Shown here: positions 54,637-63,391 of the stretch, piece after piece
Position numbering within the stretch: the first letter of the stretch is position 1
How the letters are laid out: the number at the start of each line of letters is the position of its first letter
Notes under the pieces: model-generated
What the model saw: only the letters and a program-made list of their open reading frames with translations
Database searches by the model: none
What the model was told of the DNA's origin: nothing
Translations under genes and position numbers: made by a program
Source: Salipiger sp. CCB-MM3
GTDB taxonomy: Bacteria; Pseudomonadota; Alphaproteobacteria; Rhodobacterales; Rhodobacteraceae
Direction: 5' to 3'
Length of the DNA: 64,000 nt
NCBI RefSeq assembly: GCF_001687105.1
Contig: NZ_CP014595.1
Location: 1,892,501-1,956,500 of the forward strand

Positions 54637-57450
54637 ATGACCCAGTTCGGCAAGGGCTGCCATCTGCATCTGATCGACGGTTCGGCCTTCATCTTCCGGG
54701 CCTACCACGCGCTGCCGCCGCTCACCCGCAAGTCCGACGGGCTGCCCATCGGCGCGGTCAGCGGCTTTTGCAACATGCTGCAGAAATACGTCGAGGACAG
54801 CTCCGGTCCCGATGCGCCGACCCATGTGGCGGTGATCTTCGACAAGGGCAGCCACACCTTCCGCAACGATCTTTATGATCAGTACAAGGCCAACCGCGAG
54901 GCGATGCCCGAGGATCTGCGCCCGCAGATCCCGCTCACCCGCGACGCCACCATCGCCTTCAACATCGCCTGCAAGGAGCTTGAGGGCTATGAGGCCGACG
55001 ACATCATCGCCACGCTCTCATGTCAGGCGCGCGATGCGGGCGGGCGCGTGACCATCATCTCCTCGGACAAGGATCTGATGCAGTTGGTCGGTGACGGCGT
55101 CGAGATGCTGGACGCGATGAAGAACCGCCGCATCGACCGTGACGGGGTGGTCGAGAAATTCGGCGTCGGCCCCGAGCGCGTGGTCGACGTGCAGGCGCTG
55201 GCCGGGGATTCGGTCGACAACGTGCCGGGCGCGCCGGGCATCGGCATCAAGACCGCGGCGCTGCTGATCAACGAATATGGCTCGCTCGAAGAGCTTCTGG
55301 ACCGCGCCGAGGAGATCAAGCAGCCCAAGCGCCGCCAGACGCTGGTCGAGAACCGCGCACAGATCGAACTGTCCAAAAAGCTGGTGCAGCTCGATTGCGA
55401 GACGCCGCTGGATTTCACCCTCGACGATCTCGAGGTGCAGGATCCCGATCCCGAGAAATTGCTGACCTTCCTCGCCGAGATGGAATTCAGCACGCTGACC
55501 AAGCGCATCGCCAACACCCTCGGGGCCGAGGCGCCGGTGATCACCGAGGCCAAGGCGCCCGCCGCCGACACGCCCGCCGCCGGTGACGCGCCCGAGATGC
55601 CGCCCATCGATCCTGCCGCCTACACATGGGTGAAAAGCGCCGCGGATCTTGCGCCGTGGATCGCGCAGGCCCGGCAGTGCGGCTGGGTCGCGGTGGACAC
55701 CGAGACCACCGGCCTCAACGAGATGACTTGCGATCTGGTCGGCGTCTCGCTGGCCATCGAGCCGGGGCAGGCCTGCTACATTCCGCTGGCGCATCGCGCG
55801 GCAGGTGGCGAGAGCGACCTTTTCGGCTCGGACGATCTGGCAGAGGGGCAGATGCCGATGAACGAGGCGCTGGACCTGCTGAAACCGCTGCTCGAAGACC
55901 CGGCGGTGATGAAGATCGGCCAGAACATGAAATACGATGCCAAGGTGCTGTCGCGCTACGGCATCGGCGTCGCGCCGATCGACGACACCATGCTGATCTC
56001 TTACGCGCTGCACGCCGGTCTGCACGGCCACGGTATGGACACGCTGTCGGAACGCTACCTCGGCCACACGCCGATCCCGATCAAGGACCTCTTGGGCTCG
56101 GGCAAGAAGATGATCACCTTCGACCGGGTGCCGATCGAGGATGCGGTGAAATACGCCGCCGAGGACGCCGACATCACTCTGCGCCTGTGGAAGCTGCTGA
56201 AGCCGCGGCTGCACCTCTCCCGCGTCACCCGTGTTTATGAAGGCACTGAGCGCCCGCTGGTGCCGGTGCTGGCGCAGATGGAGCTGGCCGGTGTGCAGGT
56301 GGACCGCGGCACGCTCTCGCGCATGTCCACCGCCTTCGCGCAGAAGATGGCCGGGCTCGAGGCCGAGCTGCACGAACTGGCGGGGCACCCGTTCAACGTC
56401 AACTCCCCGGCGCAGGTGGGCGAGATCCTCTTTGCCGAGATGGGGCTCGAGGGCGGCAAGAAGACCAAGACCGGCGCATGGTCGACGCCTGCCGAGGTGC
56501 TGGAGGATCTGGCCACCGAGCATGACTTCGCCGCCCGCGTGCTGGACTACCGCCAGATGCAGAAGCTGAAGTCGACCTACACCGACGCGCTGCAGGAGCA
56601 TATCAACGCCGAGACGGGCCGGGTGCACACCTCCTATTCCATCGCCGGGGCGAACACCGGGCGTCTCGCCTCGACCGAGCCGAACCTGCAGAACATCCCG
56701 GTGCGCTCGGAAGAGGGGCGGCGTATCCGCGAGGCTTTCGTCGCGCCCGAGGGCAAGGTGATCGTGGCGCTCGACTACAGCCAGATCGAGCTGCGCATCC
56801 TTGCGCATATGGCCGATATCGCCGCGCTCAAGCAGGCCTTCCGCGAGGGGCAGGACATTCACGCGATGACCGCGTCCGAGATGTTCGGCGTGCCGATGGA
56901 AGAGATGACGCCGGAGATCCGCCGCCGCGCCAAGGCGATCAACTTCGGGGTGATCTACGGCATTTCGGGCTTTGGCCTTGCGCGCAACCTGCGCATCCCG
57001 CGCGGCGAGGCGCAGGCCTTCATCGACCGCTATTTCGAGCGCTTCCCGGGCATCAAGACCTACATGGACGAAACCATTGCCTTCGCCAAGGAACACGACC
57101 GGGTCGAGACGCTGTTCGGACGGGTGATCCACACGCCCGAGATCAACGCCAAGGGCCCGCGCTCGGGCTTTGCGCGGCGCGCCGCGATCAACGCGCCGAT
57201 CCAGGGCACGGCGGCGGACATCATCCGCCGCGCGATGATCCGCATGCCCGCCGCGATTGAGGGCCAGCCCGCCAAGATGCTGCTGCAGGTGCACGACGAA
57301 CTGATCTTCGAGGTCGAGGAAGGCGGCGTCGACACGCTCATCGCCACCGCGCGCGAGGTCATGGAGGGCGCCGCCGAGCCGGTGGTGAAGCTCGACGTGC
57401 CGCTGGTGGTCGACGCCGGGCAGGGGGCGAACTGGGCCGAGGCGCATTAA
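54637..57450 (+). CDS. polA: DNA polymerase I
   Basis: The protein has 937 residues with all three domains. The 5'-3' exonuclease (about 1-290) has LHLIDGSAFIFRAYHALPPL and GDSVDNVPGAPGIGIKTAA. The 3'-5' proofreading domain keeps its acidic residues (D354 and E356 in AVDTETTGL, then GQNMKYDAKVL and YAAEDADITL). The polymerase has D713 in ALDYSQIELRIL, the O-helix RRRAKAINFGVIYGISGFGL and D887 in QVHDELIFEVE. It fills gaps in repair and removes Okazaki primers. AAGGAGACGCCACC precedes the ATG. A shared terminator separates it from the convergent pfkB-type gene. Confidence 0.98.
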   Translation: MTQFGKGCHLHLIDGSAFIFRAYHALPPLTRKSDGLPIGAVSGFCNMLQKYVEDSSGPDAPTHVAVIFDKGSHTFRNDLYDQYKANREAMPEDLRPQIPLTRDATIAFNIACKELEGYEADDIIATLSCQARDAGGRVTIISSDKDLMQLVGDGVEMLDAMKNRRIDRDGVVEKFGVGPERVVDVQALAGDSVDNVPGAPGIGIKTAALLINEYGSLEELLDRAEEIKQPKRRQTLVENRAQIELSKKLVQLDCETPLDFTLDDLEVQDPDPEKLLTFLAEMEFSTLTKRIANTLGAEAPVITEAKAPAADTPAAGDAPEMPPIDPAAYTWVKSAADLAPWIAQARQCGWVAVDTETTGLNEMTCDLVGVSLAIEPGQACYIPLAHRAAGGESDLFGSDDLAEGQMPMNEALDLLKPLLEDPAVMKIGQNMKYDAKVLSRYGIGVAPIDDTMLISYALHAGLHGHGMDTLSERYLGHTPIPIKDLLGSGKKMITFDRVPIEDAVKYAAEDADITLRLWKLLKPRLHLSRVTRVYEGTERPLVPVLAQMELAGVQVDRGTLSRMSTAFAQKMAGLEAELHELAGHPFNVNSPAQVGEILFAEMGLEGGKKTKTGAWSTPAEVLEDLATEHDFAARVLDYRQMQKLKSTYTDALQEHINAETGRVHTSYSIAGANTGRLASTEPNLQNIPVRSEEGRRIREAFVAPEGKVIVALDYSQIELRILAHMADIAALKQAFREGQDIHAMTASEMFGVPMEEMTPEIRRRAKAINFGVIYGISGFGLARNLRIPRGEAQAFIDRYFERFPGIKTYMDETIAFAKEHDRVETLFGRVIHTPEINAKGPRSGFARRAAINAPIQGTAADIIRRAMIRMPAAIEGQPAKMLLQVHDELIFEVEEGGVDTLIATAREVMEGAAEPVVKLDVPLVVDAGQGANWAEAH

Positions 57451-57476
57451 GCGCGCCGAACACAGCCGCAACGAAA

Positions 57477-57502
57477 AACGGCGTCCCCGCGGGGACGCCG
57501 TT
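57477..57502. terminator. Bidirectional terminator between polA and the convergent kinase gene
   Basis: A 12-bp perfect palindrome arm AACGGCGTCCCC/GGGGACGCCGTT is flanked by AAAAA upstream and TTCTCGTTT downstream, so it can work for both strands. Confidence 0.85.
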
Positions 57503-57526
57503 CTCGTTTCCGGGGGAGGGGCCGTC

Positions 57527-58516
57527 TCAGAGCAGCCCGGCCTCGCGGAAGAGCTCGGGAAGGCTGGCCTCGGGGCGCGGGCCCATGTGGCTGATCACCT
57601 CGGTCGCCGCCACGGTGCCCATGCGGCCCGCGGTCGCCATGTCGGCGCCGGTGGCGAGCCCATAAAGGAACCCGGCGGCGAACTGGTCGCCCGCGCCGGT
57701 GGCGTCCACGGGGACGATCTTGGTCACCGGAACATCGGTCCGCTCGCCATCGCGCATGATCGTCACCCCATCGCCCGAGCGGGTGCAGATCACCAGCGGG
57801 CAGATCGCCGCGACACGGGCCAGATCGGCCTCCAGCGAGTCGTCCTGATAGAGCGAGCGGATCTCGGCCTCATTGCCGATCACATAGTCCATCTCGTGCT
57901 CGATCAGCTGCAGGAAGTCCTCGCGGTGACGCTCGACGCAGAACGGATCGGAAATGGCGATCCCGGCCTTGCCGCCCGCGGCGCGGCAGGCGCGGGCGAG
58001 GCGGATGAAGGCCTCCTTGCCCTTGTCCTTGTCGAAGAGATAGCCCTCGAGAAAGACGATCTCGGCCTCGGCGGCCACCGCTTCGTCCACATCGTCCGGG
58101 CCCAGCTCGGCCGAGATGCCGAGGTAGGTGTTCATCGAGCGCTCGCCGTCCGGAGACACGAAGATCATCGAGCGCGAGGTCGGCAGCTCACCGCCCGGCA
58201 CCGGCGGGTTGACGAAGGCGGTGCCGTCCTTCTCCATCGCCTCGGCATAGAAACGCCCCAGCGCGTCGTCATGCACCCGCCCGATGAAGGCGGTGCGCAG
58301 CCCGAGGTTGCCAAGGCCCGCAAGCGTATTGGCCACCGAGCCGCCCGGCGCCTGCACCCGGCCCTCCATGGCGCCATAAAGCAACTCGGCGCGCTCGCGC
58401 TCGACCAGCTGCATGATGCCCTTGGTGATGCCCATATGCTCGAGGAACGAGTCATCGGCACGGGTCAGCACGTCGACGATGGCGTTGCCGATGCCGACAA
58501 CCTGATACTTCTTCAT
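57527..58516 (-). CDS. PfkB-family sugar/nucleoside kinase, probable adenosine kinase-like
   Basis: The protein has 329 residues. It starts MKKYQVVGIGNAIVDVLTRA and has GGSVANTLAGLGNLGLRTAF (substrate loop) and the C-terminal PfkB signature DATGAGDQFAAGFLYGL with catalytic D277 in GAGD. This pattern is usual for alphaproteobacterial proteins annotated as adenosine kinase, but other ribokinase-like substrates are possible. Its ATG overlaps the nth stop by 4 bp (ATGA), so the two genes are co-translated. Confidence 0.85.
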   Translation of the reverse strand: MKKYQVVGIGNAIVDVLTRADDSFLEHMGITKGIMQLVERERAELLYGAMEGRVQAPGGSVANTLAGLGNLGLRTAFIGRVHDDALGRFYAEAMEKDGTAFVNPPVPGGELPTSRSMIFVSPDGERSMNTYLGISAELGPDDVDEAVAAEAEIVFLEGYLFDKDKGKEAFIRLARACRAAGGKAGIAISDPFCVERHREDFLQLIEHEMDYVIGNEAEIRSLYQDDSLEADLARVAAICPLVICTRSGDGVTIMRDGERTDVPVTKIVPVDATGAGDQFAAGFLYGLATGADMATAGRMGTVAATEVISHMGPRPEASLPELFREAGLL

Positions 58517-59157
58517 AGGGTTTTTTCCTCGAATTGACAGAGGTCGCGGATCAGGCAGGCCCCGCATTTGGGCTTGCGCGCGACGCAGGTGTAGCGCCCG
58601 TGCAGGATCATCCAGTGATGCGCATGCTGCTGGAAATCCACCGGGATATTGTCTTCGATGGCGCGCTCGACGGCGACGACGTCCTTGCCGGGGCAGACCC
58701 CCGAGCGGTTGCCGAAGCGGAAGATATGCGTGTCCACCGCCTGCGCCGGATAATGCCACCACATGTTCAGCACCACATTGGCGGTCTTGCGCCCGACGCC
58801 GGGCAGGCTTTCCAGCGCGGCGCGCGAACAGGGCACCTCGCCGCCGTAGTCCTCGACGAGGATCTTCGACAGCTTGATGACGTTCTTGGCCTTGTTGCGG
58901 TAAAGGCCGATGGTCTTGATGTGCTCGATCAGGGCCTCCTCGCCGAGCGCGAGCATCTTCTCGGGCGTGTCGGCGATCTTGAACAGCTCATGCGTCGCGC
59001 GGTTCACCCCCGCGTCGGTCGCCTGCGCCGAAAGCGCCACCGCCACCACCAGCGTGTAGGCGTTGACGTGGTCGAGCTCCCCTTTCGGCTCCGGTTCGGA
59101 GGCGTGGAAGCGGGTGAAGATCTCGCGGATCGTGTGATAATCGAGCTGCTTGGCCAT
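58513..59157 (-). CDS. nth: Endonuclease III
   Basis: The protein has 214 residues. It removes oxidised pyrimidines and cuts at abasic sites. The helix-hairpin-helix LPGVGRKTANVVLN holds the catalytic K124, and D142 lies in AVDTHIFRF. The [4Fe-4S] cluster cysteines are C191, C198, C201 and C207 (C-x6-C-x2-C-x5-C). ATG 59157 matches the family start; the longer open frame upstream is not conserved. It diverges from the Ada-like methyltransferase gene 156 bp away; both repair DNA. Confidence 0.96.
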   Translation of the reverse strand: MAKQLDYHTIREIFTRFHASEPEPKGELDHVNAYTLVVAVALSAQATDAGVNRATHELFKIADTPEKMLALGEEALIEHIKTIGLYRNKAKNVIKLSKILVEDYGGEVPCSRAALESLPGVGRKTANVVLNMWWHYPAQAVDTHIFRFGNRSGVCPGKDVVAVERAIEDNIPVDFQQHAHHWMILHGRYTCVARKPKCGACLIRDLCQFEEKTL

Positions 59158-59313
59158 GATCTCTGCTATGCAACGCCGGGCCCATTCCCGCAAGTCCACC
59201 TTCTTCTCTTTGATAAATACGCAAATCCCGCCCGCGCCGCTTGCGCAACATTCGGGTCGCGCGCGAGGCCGGTTTCCCGCTATTCCAAGGGTCAGGAGCA
59301 TCAGGAGGCCGCG

Positions 59314-60207
59314 ATGGGCGAGCTTGCACAGCAGGGATACCATTTCAACGTCATGCGCCGCGCGATCGAGCTGATTGACGCGGGCGGCCCGCAGATAACG
59401 CTCGAGACGCTGGCGGCGCAGATGGACATGAGCCCGGCGCATTTCCAGCGGCTGTTCTCCCGCTGGGCCGGGGTCTCGCCGAAGCGCTTCCAGCAGTATC
59501 TCGCGCTCGGCCACGCCAAGGCGCTGCTCTCGGACCGGTTCTCGACGCTGGAGACGGCGCATGCGGCGGGGCTCTCGGGCGGCGGGCGGCTGCATGACCT
59601 CTTCCTTCGCTGGGAGGCGATGAGCCCCGGCGATTTTGCCAAGGGCGGGCAGGGGCTGGTGATCTTCTGGGGCTGGTTCGAAAGCCCCTTCGGCCCGGCG
59701 CTGGTCATGGGCACCGAGAAGGGCATCTGCGGCATGGGCTTTGCCGCCGAAGCGGGCGAGGAGGAGACCTTTCAGGACCTGCTCTCGCGCTGGCCCAATG
59801 CCGAGTTCATCGAAGATCCGATGTTCCTGCGCCCTTGGGTGCTGGCCGCCTTCGGGGTGCAGCAGCAGGGCGAGCTGCCGATCTACCTCATTGGCGCGCC
59901 GTTCCAGATCAAGGTCTGGGAGGCGTTGATGCGCATCCCCTCTGGGCATGTCACCAGCTATTCCGAGATCGCCGAGGCGATCGGCAGCCCGCGTGCGGTG
60001 CGCGCGGTGGGCACCGCGGTGGGGCGCAATCCGGTCTCGCTGCTGATCCCCTGCCACCGGGCGCTGCGCAAATCGGGCGGGCTCGGCGGCTACCACTGGG
60101 GTCTGCCGGTCAAGCGCGCGATCCTCGCATGGGAAGCGGCGCGGCTGGAGGCGCAGGAGGCCGGAGCGCCAAAAGCCGGGGCGCAGGAGCTTGGCGCGCG
60201 GGCCTGA
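59314..60207 (+). CDS. Ada-like methylated-DNA methyltransferase with AraC-type HTH
   Basis: The protein has 297 residues. An AraC-type helix-turn-helix (about 30-105: LETLAAQMDMSPAHFQRLFS, SPKRFQQYLALGHAKALL) is joined to an O6-alkylguanine transferase domain (about 120-285) with the active-site C247 in LLIPCHRALR and FQIKVWEALMRIPSGHVTSY. The N-terminal Ada domain with its zinc/methylphosphotriester cysteine is absent, so methylation cannot switch it on in the classical way. AGGAGGCCGCG precedes ATG 59314. The last 20 residues are Ala/Glu/Gly-rich repeats of the type EAGAPKAGAQELGA. It diverges from nth. Confidence 0.92.
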   Translation: MGELAQQGYHFNVMRRAIELIDAGGPQITLETLAAQMDMSPAHFQRLFSRWAGVSPKRFQQYLALGHAKALLSDRFSTLETAHAAGLSGGGRLHDLFLRWEAMSPGDFAKGGQGLVIFWGWFESPFGPALVMGTEKGICGMGFAAEAGEEETFQDLLSRWPNAEFIEDPMFLRPWVLAAFGVQQQGELPIYLIGAPFQIKVWEALMRIPSGHVTSYSEIAEAIGSPRAVRAVGTAVGRNPVSLLIPCHRALRKSGGLGGYHWGLPVKRAILAWEAARLEAQEAGAPKAGAQELGARA

Positions 60208-60283
60208 AAGCCCGCAAGCACGATACCGGAAATACTATGACAAACGTGGGCGGGGATCTGCCGACAATGTGTGCAGCGCGCCA

Positions 60284-60311
60284 TTGGCGGGGCCGCTATG
60301 CGCACTATAAC
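60284..60311 (+). promoter_or_regulatory. Sigma70-type promoter of the OmpA-like lipoprotein gene
   Basis: TTGGCG and TATAAC are separated by 16 bases, 41 bp before the ATG at 60353. Confidence 0.6.
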
Positions 60312-60352
60312 AGGGGCACACCCAAGTTTGGGCCAACGAAACGAGGCATTAC

Positions 60353-61003
60353 ATGTTCCGGGCTAAGACAACCGTTCTTCTCACTCTCGCCGGCGCCATG
60401 GCGCTGAGCGCCTGTACCGACGTGAACGATCCGAACCGCCAAGCCAAGAACGGCGTGCTGATCGGCGCCCTTGGCGGCGCTGTCGCGGGCCGCGCCATCG
60501 GCGGCAACAACTCCGACGCCACCAAAAACGCGCTTGCGGGGGCTGCTGCAGGTGCGATCGCGGGCGGCCTGATCGGCAACAACCTCGACAAGCAGGAAGC
60601 GGCGCTGCGCCAGCAGCTGGGCAACAACGTCGGCATCACCAACACCGGTGACCGCCTGATCGTGACCATGCCGCAGGACATCCTGTTTGCCACCGACAGC
60701 GCGTCGCTGCGTCCCGACCTGCAGGGCGATATCGCCACCGTCGGGCGCAGCCTGATGGAATATCCGAACACCACCGTTCAGGTGATCGGCCACACCGACA
60801 GCGACGGCGCGGCTGCCTACAACCAGTCGCTCTCGCAGCGTCGCGCGTCGGCTGTGGCCTCGCTGCTGATGCAGCAGGGCGTGCCCTCCTACCGCGTACA
60901 GTCGATCGGTCGCGGCGAAGACCAGCCGATCGCGTCGAACCTGACGCCGGAAGGCAAGCAGCAGAACCGCCGCGTCGAGATCGTCATCCTGCCGAGCGCC
61001 TGA
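60353..61003 (+). CDS. OmpA-family outer-membrane lipoprotein
   Basis: The protein has 216 residues. A lipoprotein signal ends in LSAC, with lipidation at C21. A Gly-rich, glycine-zipper segment (about 33-75: GVLIGALGGAVAGRAIGG, AGAAAGAIAGGLIGNNL) is followed by the peptidoglycan-binding OmpA domain (about 95-216) with LFATDSASLRPDL, GHTDSDGAAAYNQSLSQRRA and NRRVEIVI. It should anchor the outer membrane to the cell wall; the layout resembles YiaD more than Pal. A promoter precedes and terminators follow, so it is monocistronic. Confidence 0.92.
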   Translation: MFRAKTTVLLTLAGAMALSACTDVNDPNRQAKNGVLIGALGGAVAGRAIGGNNSDATKNALAGAAAGAIAGGLIGNNLDKQEAALRQQLGNNVGITNTGDRLIVTMPQDILFATDSASLRPDLQGDIATVGRSLMEYPNTTVQVIGHTDSDGAAAYNQSLSQRRASAVASLLMQQGVPSYRVQSIGRGEDQPIASNLTPEGKQQNRRVEIVILPSA

Positions 61004-61032
61004 TCGCCAGCCGCCGCAGAGACGACCGAAAG

Positions 61033-61063
61033 AGGGCGTCCGGGGAAACCCGGGCGCCCTTTG
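61033..61063 (+). terminator. Terminator after the OmpA-like gene
   Basis: AGGGCGTCCGGG pairs with CCCGGGCGCCCT around GAAA (one wobble), followed by TTGCTTT. Confidence 0.85.
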
Positions 61064-61095
61064 CTTTGGGGCGGGTCGCGCAGGTAGGTAAAAAG

Positions 61096-61121
61096 AAAGC
61101 CCCCGCGCTTGCGGGGGCTTT
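61096..61121. terminator. Second hairpin, terminator for the convergent sugar transferase gene
   Basis: AAAGCCCCCGC pairs with GCGGGGGCTTT around GCTT. Read on the minus strand it is followed by CTTTTTAC and lies 27 bases beyond the sugar transferase stop. Confidence 0.85.
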
Positions 61122-61147
61122 GTGTCGTCTCGGGGGGGAGGGGCGCG

Positions 61148-61834
61148 TCAGCAGCCGGTGCCGGTCCAGACCACTTTGACGGTGCGCGCCAGCACCTTGA
61201 TGTCGGTGACGAAGGACAGCTCTGCCAGATAGGCGGTGTCGAATTTCGCCCGCTCCGAGAAGCTGGCCTCGTTGCGCACCGAGGTTTGCCAGAAACCGGT
61301 GATGCCGGGGCGCAGCGCGTAATAGGCGGTGCCGGGGTAGATCGGGGTCTGCTCGACCATCATCGGGCGCGGGCCGACGAGCGACATCTCGCCGCGCAGC
61401 ACGTTCCACAGCTGCGGCAGCTCGTCGATCGAGGTCTTGCGCAGCAGACGCCCGATCGGGGTGATGCGGGGATCGTTGCGCAGCTTTTGATTGCGGTCCC
61501 ACTCGACGCGCGCCAGCGGGTTCGCCCGCAGATGCGCCGCCAGCAGGCAATCGGCGTTCGGTACCATGGTGCGGAGCTTCCACATACGGAATACGCGCCC
61601 GTTCCGCCCGACACGGCGTTGCAGGTAAAACGGCGCATGGCCGTCACGTGCCACGAGCGCGGCAAAGACCAGCACGAAGGGCAGCACCGGCAGCGCCATG
61701 ATCAGCACCAGCGCGATGTCGAGCACGCGCTTGAACACGCCGCGATAGGCGGCATGATGCGGGGCGCTGTTCAGCGCCTCGTCGATCAGGTTTTCGAAAT
61801 CGACAACCGCGTTTCGCGATTGGTTGGCATGCAT
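61148..61834 (-). CDS. Undecaprenyl-phosphate sugar phosphotransferase (exopolysaccharide initiation)
   Basis: The protein has 228 residues. It carries the bacterial sugar transferase core: a membrane segment (about 40-65, [20 protein letters not shown]) after FKRVLD, then FRMWKLRTM, the active-site region [20 protein letters not shown] with PRP, and PGITGFWQ. This short form without extra N-terminal spans resembles ExoY/PssA, which starts repeat-unit synthesis on undecaprenyl phosphate. ATG 61834 is preferred for GGGGAGG about 11 bases upstream; an in-frame ATG 27 bp earlier has no such site. No other polysaccharide gene is near. Confidence 0.9.
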   Translation of the reverse strand: MHANQSRNAVVDFENLIDEALNSAPHHAAYRGVFKRVLDIALVLIMALPVLPFVLVFAALVARDGHAPFYLQRRVGRNGRVFRMWKLRTMVPNADCLLAAHLRANPLARVEWDRNQKLRNDPRITPIGRLLRKTSIDELPQLWNVLRGEMSLVGPRPMMVEQTPIYPGTAYYALRPGITGFWQTSVRNEASFSERAKFDTAYLAELSFVTDIKVLARTVKVVWTGTGC

Positions 61835-62773
61835 CGTCAATTCGACCTCCCCGAGGTTCATCGACGGAAGCTATGCAAGGCGGCACTAGGGCGCGCGGGA
61901 CGGCCTTTGGATGCAAGTTCCGCGCACGGTGCCGAGGGGCATCGCGGGTCGGACCTGACCGGCAGGCATATCAATTTTTCAGATGTTCAGTCCCAAGCGA
62001 CTTTCAGCAGACTCACACACACTCCCAAAGTGGAAGCACCAACCCCCAAGTGCCGTTATGCGGCGGAAATAAGGCATCCGCCCGACAAGACCTCTTATGT
62101 AACTCGCCGAGATCATCGTCAACTCAAGCTTTGGAACGCAATCTTGAGGTGACTTTGGGAACCGACATCTGCGCGGGAAACCCCTGCCGCTGAGGGGCTT
62201 ATGGGCCCAATGGAGTGGCTTTTGCGGGGTATTCCGGTTCGTCTTGGCCGTTCTTCGGTGCGAAATTTTGGAAACGGTGTTCGCTTGCCTGCTTTGTAGC
62301 TGTTTGCGTTATGTGTCCAAAATTGGACGCGCCGCTCGATCGTTTCCGTACTCCGGTGATTTTGCCGGGTGACCGAAAAGCTTGATGAAATCTTCTGCCG
62401 AAATGTGGAAACAATCGCGCCGCTGGATGGCGGGCTTCCGCTCCCCGTGCCGAGCGATTTTCACGAGCGGGATGCCGGTCGGGCGGCACACGCCAGAGGC
62501 GATCACTGCGACTCACGAAATGTTACAAGTTGATGTAATTTGCGATCAGTGCGCCCGAATCAGTGCTGTGTGTCGCCCGCTTGATGCCTCATTGGGGGCG
62601 AATGTCGTCACATTTTGGGGCGACCAAAGGGGTGAATGTGGCGATCTTGCCGTCACCGCCGCAGTTGCATGGCGCGCGGCGGAGGCCTATGTGCGGGCAT
62701 ACGCGCGTGATCACGCGCGCCCGCGCGAATTGAACCTGCGTGAACCGACGTTGCGTGAACCGAAGGGGCCAGC
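61835..62773. other. Long intergenic region between sugar transferase and RNase D-like gene
   Basis: This region of about 940 bp has no convincing gene; frames open in both directions lack codon bias, ribosome sites and family motifs. Visible sequence features are a GTCCAA-AA-TTGGAC dyad (62315-62328), TTACA-N6-TGTAA (62523-62538), and an 18-bp perfect palindrome (62702-62719). Stretches around 61970-62130 and 62250-62380 look richer in A and T than the neighbouring genes. It is the longest unassigned stretch in the window and lies between divergent genes. Confidence 0.5.
62702..62719. promoter_or_regulatory. 18-bp perfect palindrome before the RNase D-like gene
   Basis: CGCGCGTGATCACGCGCG is self-complementary over 18 bases. 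It lies 55 bp before the ATG and is followed by a GCGTGAACCGA direct repeat (62739-62763). It may be an operator, or simply a GC-rich chance palindrome. Confidence 0.4.
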
Positions 62774-63388
62774 ATGGCGAACCATCTCTATCAGGGCGAT
62801 CTTCCGGACGGGCTGGACCTTGGCTCTGTCGTGGCCATCGATTGCGAGACCATGGGGCTCAACCCGCATCGCGACCGGCTGTGTGTCGTGCAGCTTTCGG
62901 CAGGCGATGGCGACGCGCATCTGATTCAGGTCGCGCGGGGCCAGACCGAGGCCCCGAACCTCTGCCGCCTGCTCGAAGATCCGCAGGTGCTCAAGCTGTT
63001 CCACTTCGGGCGCTTTGACATTGCCGCCATGTATAATGCCTTTGGGGCGCTGGCGGCGCCGGTCTATTGCACCAAGATCGCGAGCCGCCTCGTGCGCACC
63101 TATACCGACCGCCACGGCCTGCGGAACATCGCGCAGGAACTGCTGGGCGTCGATATCTCGAAGCAGCAGCAATCCAGCGACTGGGGCGCGCCTGAGCTCA
63201 GACAGGCACAGATCGACTACGCCGCTTCCGACGTGCTGCATCTGCACCGGCTGCGCGAGGCGTTCGATGTCATGCTGGCGCGCGAGGGTCGCAGTGAGCT
63301 TGCGCAATCGTGCTTTGAATTCCTGCCCGCACGCGCCAAGCTTGATCTGCTCGGCTGGGCGGACACCGACATTTTTGCGCATTCGTGA
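62774..63388 (+). CDS. RNase D-like 3'-5' exonuclease (DEDDy type, no HRDC domain)
   Basis: The protein has 204 residues, only the exonuclease domain. The DEDD motifs are AIDCETMGLNPHRDRL (Asp and Glu), FHFGRFDIAAMYNAF (Asp) and IDYAASDVLHL (Tyr and Asp), giving the DEDDy active site. Full-length RNase D is about 370 residues with two HRDC domains; these are lacking, as in many alphaproteobacterial homologues. It likely trims RNA 3' ends. Its stop is 3 bp before the lptC start, implying co-transcription with the LPS export genes. Confidence 0.92.
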   Translation: MANHLYQGDLPDGLDLGSVVAIDCETMGLNPHRDRLCVVQLSAGDGDAHLIQVARGQTEAPNLCRLLEDPQVLKLFHFGRFDIAAMYNAFGALAAPVYCTKIASRLVRTYTDRHGLRNIAQELLGVDISKQQQSSDWGAPELRQAQIDYAASDVLHLHRLREAFDVMLAREGRSELAQSCFEFLPARAKLDLLGWADTDIFAHS

Positions 63389-63391
63389 GCC

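Noticed and set aside
55018..57471. Minus-strand frame of over 800 codons opposite polA
   Set aside because: Shadow of polA, whose three domains and motifs are intact on the plus strand.
62199..62516. Minus-strand frame of 105 codons in the same region
   Set aside because: No ribosome site, biased Arg/Pro/Ser composition and no recognisable motif.
62382..62924. Plus-strand frame in the long intergenic region
   Set aside because: It overlaps the RNase D-like gene in another frame, has no good ribosome site and resembles no family.
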